From Aradus depressus (taxonomy: Eukaryota; Arthropoda; Insecta; Hemiptera; Aradidae), in the NCBI GenBank assembly GCA_963662175.1, contig OY759223.1, positions 6,791,549 through 6,855,548 of the forward strand: 64,000 nucleotides of DNA. The letters are read 5' to 3'. The translations under genes and the position numbers were made by a program. The notes below the pieces were generated by a model. That model made no database searches and had not been told where the DNA came from. It saw only the letters and a program-made list of their open reading frames with translations. Shown in pieces: positions 43,206 through 54,400 of the stretch; within the stretch, counting starts at the first letter, position 1; each line of letters opens with the position of its first letter.

Positions 43206-44107
43206 ATATCTCCCTAAGTATTTTTTTCAGAGACACATTTATTTATACCATTGTTTAATTAAAAAATTTTCGGCTTTTCATTCTATAACTAAATACTTCT
43301 TTGAGACCACATTAACATGAGAAGTTTACTCAAAATTACTCGCTCACTTTGTTCTTCTTTCAAACAGAGTGGAAAGCTCTGTTGAAGACCACTATATTTA
43401 AATATTCCCCTGTGTTCCTGAAAGCTACAAGGAGATATTTAATTAAAGAACAGTTCCAGGCCGTCGAGAGCAGTGATTCCAAGCGGCTCATGTATCATAA
43501 GCCTTGGCCTCACTTCTTGCCCTTCTGAAAAAGCCCCCCCCCCCCCCCCCCCTCCCCACCTCAAAGCCCTTCTGGATGCTTTTTCCTACCTATCCCCCTC
43601 CTGTTTCACTTATATTAATAACATCATCCCGCCATTTTCTACACCCGTCCCGCCAAAAGGAATAATATAATACAAAGAGGGTTTTTTTCCCCCCTTTTTC
43701 TTTCTTTTCTATCTTTTTTTTCTTTCTACTTCTAAGAAAGTGTTGTCACTTTTTTTTTTCCTTCTATCTTTTCTTTTGGAACTATGATAATTTTTGGTAA
43801 GTTATTCTGTTATACAGGGACCATTGACTTACAAATCATTTAACAATTTCGCTAGCCAAAAATATATATATATATCTTTGGTGGGAGGCCATAATAGTAC
43901 AAGTCAAAAAAGTCAATTGTTCAGGAGAACAGAAAATGTCTTTTGCCACTGGACATATTTTTTTTAACTGGCAAAAAATTAAGTGTACACTACGTGAGAG
44001 ACATTACCGACTTCTAGAGATTGACTTCACATTGTGAAAAATGTAATAATACTGTTTTGGCCAAAAACGGACTTGTACACTTTTTCCGGCCCATCAAAGA
44101 TATATAA
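43206..44107. other. Unassigned DNA with poly(C) and pyrimidine tracts
   Basis: Poly(C) at about 43533-43551, a C/T-rich stretch at 43684-43790, and (TA)n at 43863-43873; no gene recognised. Confidence 0.4.
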
Positions 44108-44496
44108 CCAGCTATTTGAAATGTAGGAGAAGTTATGCAATCGGTCAGAAATTCGATGTTGAGTTTTTAACGAAATTTCATGTTTCTGACCTGATTCCAA
44201 ATTAAAAAAAAAAAAAAAATGCTGTCTATATGTATCTGTGAACACGATAACTCCCGATAAAATGAATGTATCCACACGAAATTTGATATGTGTATCCAGA
44301 ACCCTGTAAGAACGACACCTATTGATTTTCAGCCATATCGGCCATAGAGAAAGGGTGGATTAGGGGGTAGGCTTAACATAAAAACTCTAATAATTGACGA
44401 TGTAATGAATTTATCGACACCAAATTTAGAATGAGGATTTAGGAGCCCTTATGTAACTTTTGAATATTAGCACAGACGATCAACACTGCCGGTGTT
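44108..44496 (-). repeat. Family A repeat (left arm of an inverted pair)
   Basis: 3' hairpin CCAGCTATTTGAAATGTAGG to a degraded 5' end ACTGCCGGTG. Joined almost directly to an oppositely oriented fragment at 44500. Confidence 0.85.
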
Positions 44497-44499
44497 TTC

Positions 44500-44613
44500 T
44501 TTCCCATATTTAGAATTTAGAGGTCGGAAATCATGAAATTCCGTTGAAAACTAAAGATCGAATTTTCTTACAGATTAAATAACTTCCCCTTTACCTCGTA
44601 CAGCTGGGAAAGT
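44500..44613 (+). repeat. Family A 3' fragment (right arm of the inverted pair)
   Basis: CCATATTTAGAATTTAGAGG to CAGCTGGGAAAGTG, i.e. the last 110 bp of the family in + orientation. Confidence 0.8.
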
Positions 44614-44911
44614 GTAAAAACTAAAGTCTTTACAAGAGAGTGACATGGATCAGGATGACAGAAATGAATTTATAACAGGTTTTGTCAGCTGAACTGTATG
44701 ATGGATGACACCCATCGTGTTACTGATCTATCACACGCCACTTAACACAACATCACATTATTCACTGTCATTATTCACTAACTCTACCATATTCAACTTA
44801 TAATTAATTCATGATCAACTCGTATAAAATATGTCAATATACTAGAGGCGAACATAACTGAAAATGTTTCTGTAGTACCTCCCCTTTGTAGCATCTTAGA
44901 GCTAGTTATTC
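44614..44911. other. Unassigned spacer
   Basis: Nothing recognised. Confidence 0.4.
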
Positions 44912-45074
44912 AGTTATTATGACTCATGCCCGGGTTTTAACTAGAAAGTCATATCGCTTAAATGTTGTCTACCTTAAATTTTAATTCACATAGGGAGAGA
45001 TATTTAACGAGTACCTGACATCGTACATGCTTGGGACCATCACTTAACGTCCCATCAGAAGGACGGCGTGCTTC
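44912..45074 (-). repeat. SINE-alpha body fragment, inverted
   Basis: GACTCATGCCCGGGTTTTAAC, GAGTACCTGACATCGTACATG, GGACGGCGTGCTTCG; an internal deletion removes the GAGCGCTC block. Confidence 0.85.
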
Positions 45075-45513
45075 GAAGAAGTGTTTCGGGGATTGGAAAC
45101 AGCTCTGGCATAAGTGTATAATATCTAATGGGAACTATTTTGAAGGGGATAACATTGATGTAGACGAATAAATAAATTTTTTTTCAAAAACCAAAAATTC
45201 TCGTAATTTATCACATCTCGTATACATAAAATGGTTTCCCTTTCTTTTTCTTCTTTCCTCATCCTTTTCCCAAGAAATATTTTAAACTAGATTTATTTTT
45301 CCGGATAGCCGGAGTTGCGTATAATCGGGGTTTCGCAGTAGAATGAATAGGTCAATGGTTGTATAACTATTGCCATCCATGATGTGTGTTTGCTAAACAG
45401 CTTCTGTCGGCTATTAGGTTATCTCGACTAGCAGCAGGACCTAACTCAATCTAATACATTAGGGAAATGTCATGGCGACCTCAGACTAACTGATGACAGA
45501 CTTAGCTCAACTA
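45075..45513. other. Unassigned spacer
   Basis: Nothing recognised. Confidence 0.4.
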
Positions 45514-45514
45514 G

Positions 45515-45866
45515 AGGGTGTCGGTAGCTCAGTGGTATGCGTGCTTGCCTTCTGAGCTCAACATTGTGGGTTTGAAACCCGGCCGAGGCCCTTATCTCAT
45601 TTTATCTGGGAGGTAAAATAAACTTAAGCAAGCCGTCCTTCGGATGGAACGTTAATCGATGGTCTCGAGCCTGTACGATGTCAGGTACTCGTTAAAGACC
45701 CCTGCCCTAGATGAATAAATTTAGGGTAGGCACAATTTAGGACTCCCACAGTATAGTCGGGCTCACGTCCACCAGAGTGACGAAAGAGCGCTCTGGTAGT
45801 AGGCGATATGACCTCGTAGTTAAAGTCTTAAAGCCCGGCCATGAGTCATAATAACTAATTAACTTA
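45515..45866 (+). repeat. SINE-alpha, most complete copy
   Basis: Head GTCGGTAGCTCAGTGGTATG (A-box), B-box GTTTGAAACCC, AGGTAAAATAAACTTAAGC, GTCCTTCGGATGGAACG, AGGACTCCCACAGTATAGTC, GAAAGAGCGCTCTGGTAGTA, end GAGTCATAATAACTAATTAA. Length about 350 bp. A 7-bp TCAACTA on both sides may be a target duplication. It serves as the reference for the other copies. Confidence 0.92.
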
Positions 45867-46010
45867 GGTCAACTATGAATGTTTCGAAATTGAAAATGTA
45901 GACATTTGAATGCCTTTTTGTGAGGACGCCGGTAGCTCTGGTATATGTTTATTTGGATAACATAAGTATTCTGTTAGCTGGTCAACATGTTTCAGAAAAA
46001 TATTGTTTTA

Positions 46011-46427
46011 CTTCTTCAGCTGTACGAAGTATAGGTGAAGTTAAGGAATCGGGCCAGAAATTCGATGAGAAATTTTCAACGAAATTTCATGTTTTCCAAA
46101 CAAAAATGAAAAAAAAAAAGTCTGAACATGATAAACTCCTTATAGAATGGATGTATCATCACGAAATTTTTCGTGTGTATACACTGACCTCTAAGGACGA
46201 CACCACATTGATTTTCAGCCAAATTGACCAAAAGCAAAAAGAAGAGGGGGATTAGGAGGGAGGACACAAAAACTCTAATAACTGCCATTGTAATGAATGT
46301 ACGGACGGACACAAAATTTCATATGTGAATTCAAAGAGACGCCAATTTTCAACCGAATCAGTTGAAGGGGGGGGGGGGGGGCAGAAACGTAATTGATTAA
46401 TAATTTTTATTTCGGTGATTCACCGAA
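46011..46427 (-). repeat. Family A repeat
   Basis: Left end TTCAGCTGTACGAAGTATAGG (3' hairpin), right end TTCGGTGATTCACCG (5' palindrome). It includes a G run at 46367-46381. Confidence 0.9.
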
Positions 46428-46912
46428 AGCAGGTTTTCGAAAAAGCATTTCCATTCTCATGTTTATATGAAATTGTTTTTCTTATTTTAAAGCCACCAAA
46501 CAACTGGAATTATGGACACAATATTATTTTAATTAAAAAATAAAATATGATAATCGATAACTAATATAGTGTTATCGATAGTTCTCCATTGTTAATATAG
46601 TCCAGCAGATTGCACTTCTCAGAACTACATTTCTACTATACTCTCCTTGTCTGTTCCATGACATCAGATTCCTTTTCGGGTATTTCCAGGACTCCCTTCC
46701 TAACTCGAGTGATAAAAATGCAACGTTCATCGTCCCGCTTATCATCTTATCCATTGACAGCTGACAGCTTCTTGTCTCAACACTCACCGTATTACAATAT
46801 TTCTTTCATTCTCTCCAGGTATAGTGTCAATAATTTTTTTTTCTGTAACTTCCTATCAAATGTATTTTTTATTCTTATAAAACTTTATTTATTAAACAGA
46901 AGATAGCCTCAA
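46428..46912. other. Unassigned DNA
   Basis: No recognisable gene. The - strand has an open stretch with DKRDDERCIFITRVRKGVLE that I could not assign. Confidence 0.35.
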
Positions 46913-47167
46913 CAGTTAGTTATTATGACTCTTGCCCGGGTTTTAACTACAAGGTTATCGTCTACTACCAGAGCGCTCTTTTGTCACTCTCATGAACCGA
47001 CCCTACTATGGGAGTCCTAAATTTTGTCAACTCTAAATTTTTATTCACCTAGAACGAGTACCTGACATCGTACAGGCCGGGGCCATCGCTAGCGTCTCAT
47101 CTGAAGGACGGCGTGCTTAAGATTATTTTACCTCCCAGGTAAAAGAAATTAAATGCCTCGGCCGGGT
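46913..47167 (-). repeat. SINE-alpha, inverted
   Basis: From the tail (TTAGTTATTATGACTC) to just past the central block, ending near GGCCGGG of the head; the tRNA-like head is mostly lost. Confidence 0.88.
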
Positions 47168-47204
47168 TATTTTTATATTTATATTTTTATATATTCTTTG
47201 TTAC

Positions 47205-47533
47205 AGTTAGTTATTATGACGCAAGCCCGGGCTTTAACTACGAGTTTATATCGTCTACTGCCAGAGTTCTCTTTCTTCACTCTGGTGTACTTGAGCGCTC
47301 TGGTAATATGTCCTAGTAGTTGAAGCCCGGGCAACAGTCATAATAACTAATTTACTTTAAAGAGTAACTGACAACAGGTTCGGGTCCATCGCTTAAGGTC
47401 CCATCCGAAGGAGGGCATGCTCAAGGTTTTTTCACCTTCTAGATAAAACTTCTAAAGGCCTCGGTCGGGTTTCGAATCCGCGATCTTAAGCTCAGTAGGC
47501 TAGAACGCTATCTTTGAAATAGCGACGCCCTCT
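47205..47533 (-). repeat. SINE-alpha, chimeric and partly palindromic
   Basis: Mostly inverted orientation with a complete head (GGGTTTCGAATCCGCGATC, CGACGCC). Between about 47290 and 47350 a piece reads forward (GAGCGCTCTGG, GAAGCCCGGGCAACAGTCAT). The copy is therefore a rearrangement of two orientations. Confidence 0.8.
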
Positions 47534-47640
47534 GCTTTATTATATAGATTCTACATTTATTTCTTAATAATTAAGCTGTTCATTTATTTAAGTTAGTTTT
47601 TATTTATCTATATTTATTATTGTCTTGTTTTTCTGCACTG

Positions 47641-48290
47641 TAGTAGTGGTGTCAAACTATCGATTAATCGATAGTACAATGGAAATACTAAAACATTAAT
47701 ATCGAACGAGAAAAGCAACCGTCGGGAAAAGAGTTCCGTTTTCGTACGGTTGGCTATTCTGTCAGTAACCAAGAAAAGAGGTTTCTTTCTAATCAGTATT
47801 AACAGTTCCTTTAACCTACTTTGTTTACTAAGTGGAATTTTATTTTGTATTATTCTTAGTTTGATTTTGCTTCGTTTTCTTTTTAATTTGGTTACTAGTG
47901 TGAGGCATGAGCGGTGTGAAACGGAAAAATCATTCGAATGTGTGAGAGCATTTCAGTAGAGATGTTGGCCCTAAGAAATTGTCGCGATGTAAAGAATGCA
48001 AAAAGGATTACCTCAAACGAAAACATCCGGTAATTTATTTTAATACTACTGAAGACGACGGAAACGATCCGCTCAAACATTTAGATCAGTAACGACAATG
48101 CCAAGGTTCTAATAATATTAAACTTTATTTGAGTTCTATCAATGTTTACGAAAATTCAGTAAACCTATCATAAAATATAGAGAATATAGGTGAGAAATTG
48201 GAAAGTGCAAGACCGAGTACAATCGATATTAAATATAATCTTTGATAATAACTCTGACCGATTAATCGATAGTACTATCGATTGTTCTTT
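47641..48290 (+). mobile_element. hAT-like remnant
   Basis: The left end TAGTGGTGTCAAACTATCGA with CGATTAATCGATAG and the right-end block GATTAATCGATAGTACTATC suggest short inverted termini around a BED-finger remnant. The exact borders and the 8-bp target duplication could not be settled. Confidence 0.5.
47907..48092 (+). pseudogene. BED zinc-finger remnant of a hAT transposase
   Basis: ATG at 47907 reads MSGVKRKNHSNV, then TGA where BED fingers have a Trp codon, then EHFSRDVGPKKLSRCKECKK and further residues to TAA at 48090-48092. The spacing V(W)xHF...CxxC is that of a BED finger. The His pair is not evident. One nonsense change and no catalytic domain: a dead fragment. Confidence 0.6.
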
Positions 48291-48420
48291 ATTTGTTTGG
48301 TAGGCTGATATTTTATTTCTTTGTTTCCTTCTCCTTTTGTCTCTGTTTGTATTTACTCTTAGGGTATCTAAGTCCCAGAATACAATTTCTTTTATTTCAA
48401 GATTAATTTCATTTTTACAG

Positions 48421-51400
48421 GAGCTGGCGAGACGATGGAAGAAGAAGTGCTGGAAGTGTTGCTAAAACGATGGGAAAGTGGAGTGAGGATCGCTCGCATC
48501 ACTCAAGTGGACACATTGCCAGCCACAGCCGAGGGGGATAACTTCAATTCACAGGTGGACAGGATGTCAGTGGATGTAGTGTTGGGCTCTGGACGACCGG
48601 TCCGACGGAGTATCATCCTCAAGTGGATCTCAGAGGAGGTCCCTGCTGCAGACTTCAGAATGGACTTCTTCAGGAACGAAATACTGGTGAGTGGATGGGG
48701 TGAAGAGTGGTGAGTGAAGTCTATAAGTAGGCGCAAGTTGGAAAGGTTGGCAATTTCTAGTCTGTTCCAAAAACATCGGGTCACTGGCCCGTTGGGTGAT
48801 AACTCAATTAACTGTTTCTGGTGAATACACATGAAGGTTAAAATAGGGTGGCTACCTGTAAACGGCGGTGGTTGGCATACAAAGCGATTTATATATTTTT
48901 TTTTGTTTTCTTCCCCAACTATTCTTATTATTGTGAAAATTATGTAATCGGCCCGAAATTCGATGTTGAATTTCCTTCAGAATTTCATGTTTCCCTGCCG
49001 CCTGAATTAAAAAAAAAATAAATTGCTTGTCTATCTGTGACTATAATAACTCCCAGTAGAATGAATATATATATGTCGCAGGATAATTGTAGAATCAGCC
49101 TTTATGCCATAGCCTTTTTAAAAAAAGCCGCAGTTTTGTTGAAAAAACGAGTCTTTCTCAATTAGACTGATTAAGTTGGCCTTTTTACAAAAAGGCGAAA
49201 GCATTTCAGCATTTTTGTGATCAACAGTTAATTCTACAAATAGACTGAACTTCATTGGCCTTTTTACATAATGTCTAATATGTGGGTACTAGCAGTTTTG
49301 TAAAACGCCTGAATCTTCCAGCCTAAATGTAATAAACCACATTAAACAAAGTAACTTAGAGGTATGAAAATGAACATAATGTGTACATTATTTTAAAAAA
49401 GTATGTTTTGAACGAAATAGAAATATTTTCATGAACATAAAATACATAATATACAAAAATAGGTAAGTCTTTATCGAAAGATATTATAAACATAAAATTT
49501 AGTAGATGTTGATTAGCGACTGTAGATTCTAATTGTAGGAATATTGAGGGTCAGTCAAAAATGGAAAAAAAAACACTATTCAGATGCCAACGTTTCGATA
49601 TATTTTATATCATCATCAGTATTATTTTGTACCATTTCATTGCAATGTAAGACTCCATCCAGTGTACATGTCTTCTCCCCAACCCTGCTTATTCATAGTA
49701 AGTCATTTTAATGTTTTCTCTTTACTATGTTCCACCTATCTGTCTATTTCCATTATTAATGTTTATGTTTAGTAATGTAATCATATTTAATTTTAATGTT
49801 TAGTCATTATTCATAGTAAGTCAGTTTCAATTTTTAACTTGTTATAGTGCATTTTTAACGTTCAGTAATGTTTATCAACAAAAAAAATTTTTTTTTGTTT
49901 ATTTTTGATTCTAATCTTGATTTCCCCCCCATGTTTGTAGGCCCTGTTGATGATATAAAATATATCGAAACGTTGGCATTTGAATAGTGTTTTTTTTCCA
50001 TCTTTGACTGACTCTCAATATTCCTACAAATAAAATTTAGTACCTACATTTTTTTTTTTTTTTTAAGTAAAAAATAATGGTAAATTGGTTATGTAGGTAT
50101 CTTTGGAAACATTACTTATTTGCATATGTAAGGCTCGAATGGCACCTGGAGCCACATTTGAGTTGATTATTATCCTGCGACATATAGCCTCGAACTCAAA
50201 ACTCGTAATAACGGCTCAGAGGTAGAGAGCTAGATCTTCAGCACAAGATAGCGGATTCGAAACCCGGTCGAAGTCCTTAGGTTTTTTATCTGGGAGGTGA
50301 AAGAACCTTGAGCACATGGTCCTTCGGATGGGACGTTGAGCGAAGGTCCCGAGCCTGTATGATGTCAGATACTTGTTAAATACCCCTAACCCCAGGTAAC
50401 TAAACCTAGATACGCACAATTTATGACTTCCTTGTAGTTAAAGCCCGGGCATCAGTCACAATAACCAACAAACAATATAAGTATAAGTTGGAGTAGTAAA
50501 GTTTACAAACATCTAACATTCCGGTTCATCCTTGGTTAACAATAGATACTTGGAACTTATTCCTTCAACGTTTGATCGGATTTAAAATTCATGAAATTTC
50601 ACTTAAAGTATCCTAACGTATTCCCTATTTTCAGATGTTCGAAAAGGTTCTGAGAAGTATGGAGGAGCTGAAAGAAGAGTTTGAGGAAGATACGGAGTTA
50701 ATGTGGCCCATCTACTACGGACACGTTAACTCCAGAAAACTGTTGTTACAGGATCTAGGGGTAAGAATGGAAACTAACCCCTATTCCTATTTTTCTGGTC
50801 TTTTTTTAAATTAATTTATTTCTTTATATTACTTTCTTATATTTTTACTATAAGAAAGTATTATAATCGTTTAAAAAAGTCCAAGAAAAGGCTTACAAAT
50901 TTCACGTTACAGGGTCCCTTGAACACTTTTCTAACCATTTACGTCATTATGTATGTCTGTATGTACTCGCTAAAAACTTCTACCCCAGGTGAATAAACCT
51001 AGGTAGGCAAACTTTAGGACTCCCATAGTAGAGTCGCGCTCATGTCCACCAGACTTACGAAAGAGCGCTCTGGTAGTAGGCAATATGACCTCGAAGTTGA
51101 AGCCCGGGCATGACTGACACAGGACATTCTTATACCATCTACTTTTGTATAGATAACTCTTGCTTACCCTCTCTCCTCTCAAATTCATTTCAATTTGGCA
51201 TTACACAATATAGAACACTTTCAGAATTACATTGTACAATGAAACAAAGAAAACAGCTGGTGCAAACCAGGGGTGTACCTGGGGGGAATATGGGGATCAA
51301 TCCCCCAAAATTAAAAAAAAAAAAAATGCATTTATTCATTTGGATTTCTAGAGAGATGCCATATTGTTTTTCTAAATTTTGCAAAAATATTAAATCCTAT

Positions 51401-54400
51401 CAAAAGGTTTTTAAATTATCTTACTGGTTTAACAGGGAAAATGAATGGCATAGAATTTACGAATGAAATGTATTTGAGAGGAGAGGGTACGTATATCTCG
51501 GGTGTTTGGGCAAAAGGGCTTAAGTCAGAAAATCTGAATTTTAAGAGGAGAATTTCTGAAGTTTAAAAAAATTCCTGAAAATTAGGTAAAACACATTTAT
51601 GTTACTTGAAATATTATTTCTATAAAAGTATTAAATATAAACGAAGTACAATCAGTTACATATGGTAAAAATATTTAAATGGACTTAAGTCCTTTGTATC
51701 ACAAGACTTATTCTAACTTAAGCCCTTTTGCCCAATCACCGGAGATATTTTATATTATTTTTTATATTCTTATGCATGGAGTAAGGAAGTAATACAATTC
51801 TGGGTAAAAAAAAAAAAAAATTAGTTGTGATTTCCATGTAAAGTGGGGTCCCATGGATACGAAAACGGTTGTGGGCAGGTCTGTGTCTTGTTAACTTTGT
51901 GGACGCTCTGCCTCAACAACGATTCAATTTAAAAACTTTTTTTCTGGTTGGTCGGGTCCTGTTGTAGAAAGTTATATAAATTATTTTAGAAAATATAAAG
52001 AAAAGTACGGAAAAAATGTTTAAAATAAAAGTTTTGTTTCTAATCACAATTATTATGATAATATTATGTTCTTCTACATGAATATCGATACTAAAAAAAG
52101 TTGTCGGTGAATCAGCGGCAATGTACTTCCCCAGAACGAATTAATCAATTAACTTTTCGCTCCCTCTCCAAAACCAGTCGACCGTTAGCGCTAATAATCA
52201 ATAGTTGACTTATACGAGGATTAAGCGGGTTAGGAGTTAAGAGGATTAGGAGTTAAGAGGGTTAAAAAAACAAGGATTAAGCGAATGTTATTAAGAGGGT
52301 TAGTTTAGAAATTAAGAGGGTTAAGATGGTTTAATTAAGAGGGTTAATTAATAGGATCAAGAGAGTTAAGATGGTTAATTAAGAGGACCATGAGAGTTAA
52401 GAGGGTTAATTAAGAGGATCAAGAGGGTTAATTAAGAGGTTTAAGAGAGTTTAAGAGGATTATTAGGAATTAAGAGGGTTAAGGGGCCTCGTATAGAGGC
52501 TCCTAAATCCTTATACTAATATTTGTATCGATACATTCATTACATCAGTAGTTATTAGGATTTTTGAGTCAGGCAGGGCCTCCTCTTTTCCCCCCTCTCT
52601 TCGGCTGATTACGCGGAACATTAATAGGTGCCGTTCTTATGGGATTTTGAATTTAAATATATAATGTAATGTCGATGTATTGATTACATCGCAAATTATT
52701 GAGTTTTGACTTAAGCCTTTCCTCTGATTCCTCTCTACTCTGCTGAAGATATTTTCTGCTGAAAATTATTAGGTCTCGTCTTTGTGGAGCTTTGGAATTC
52801 ACATATACTATTTCGTGTCGATAAATTCATTTTATCGGGAGTTATCGTGTTCACAGACACAAACTTTTTTTTTCATATTTGGAATCTAGAGGTTGGAAAA
52901 CATGATATTCCGTTGAAAACGCCGCATCGAATTTTTGATCGATTTTATAACTCCCTATTTTTCGTTTAGCTGGGGAAGTAATAAAAAATAAAAAAATTCA
53001 ATAATTACAATTAATTAATTGTAATTATTGACTTTTTTAATTCACTTAAAATAACCTAATGCATTTCATTGAGTTCAAAAGCCGTAGATAATCAAAAATG
53101 TTCTTAATATTTTTATTAGTTATTAATTTTATTAGTTAATAATTATTATTACGAAATGAACACAAAAGTTGTGAGGGCACCGGAAGCTGAGTGCTTGTCT
53201 ACTGAGCTCAAGATCGCGGGCTTGAAACCCAGGGTAAAAAAAGCTTGAGCACGCTGTCCTTCGGATGGACGTGGAGCTATGTGGTCTTTGGTATTACACC
53301 ATTGTCATTTATGAATTTACTAACAATAAGAGAAGTTTGCTGATTGCGAACCGTACACATAGGGACATCAGATAATATTTCAAAAATAAGTTTGTTTTAT
53401 CTATTTATTAGAAGTTTCTCACAAAAGTATTTTTCCGCGTTTCTCCTACGTTTTCCTTTATTTTTTTTATTGTTTTACAATATCTCTGCAAAAATTATAA
53501 GTATCATTCCTAATAAGGAGGTTTCAGAAGCCTCTGTGTAAATCACTATTGATTTTTAGCCATAAAGATCTATTGTTTTTTAGGGAGAGCGGTAACTTAA
53601 TTTTTGCTGGGGAAGTACAGTACCGGGGATTCACGACTTTTTTTCTACAGTCATAAATCGAGCGTCGTATTAAGTTAAATCTTGGTGCTCAAGATTTGAA
53701 GCACGTCTCTCTATTATTTGTAACTTAGGGTGTATCATCTTATTTGCTCTTGAATGCTGGTCTTCAAGTTTAAACTATGATCTCCGGTTTCTCTCTGGTT
53801 TTCAGCCAAATTGATCAACGGAGAAGAAGGATTTAGAGGAAGAGCGGCAACTTAATTTATCACAAATTTATATTAATAATTCTAAACTGTGTTCAGAAGG
53901 TATGATTTGTGACATTAATGTTTCAGAAGCTAGGCTACAGGAACGCGGATCGACGGTTTGGGCTGACGATGCCTGAGATACGTTTGTCACTTCGCAGCTT
54001 GGCTAGGTTTCACGCATCATCTCGCATCCTCCTAGATCGTCATCTCATCGACAGTAGCATGCTGCGGCCCCATGTCTTTTCCAAGGATCCTCTTATTCTG
54101 GAGCTCTTTTTTGTCAAGTCACTCAGGCTACTTGGACAAGTGATGAAGGAAGAATGGGGGCCTGAATGGTGAGAAAACTTATTTATTTAATTTATTTCTC
54201 TCTTCACAATTTCATCAACAGTAAATATTCAACTGTTAGAACACAGTACGAGTATAGAAACAGAAACAGATAACTGAATAACAAAAACACTTGATGAAGC
54301 TGCTCATCATCGCCGCAGTTCTTGGCTATTTAAATCACAACAATTAACTTGGCTATTTGTTACATAGGTGAAAAAACCATGCCGTCCTTCGGATAGGAGG

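Noticed and set aside
51294..51308. GGGGATCAATCCCCC palindrome as a regulatory site
   Set aside because: It sits at the edge of a family B fragment and looks like an element end; no evidence of regulation.
52217..52487. Interstitial telomere repeat
   Set aside because: Units are TTAAGAGGG-like and irregular, not the insect TTAGG repeat.
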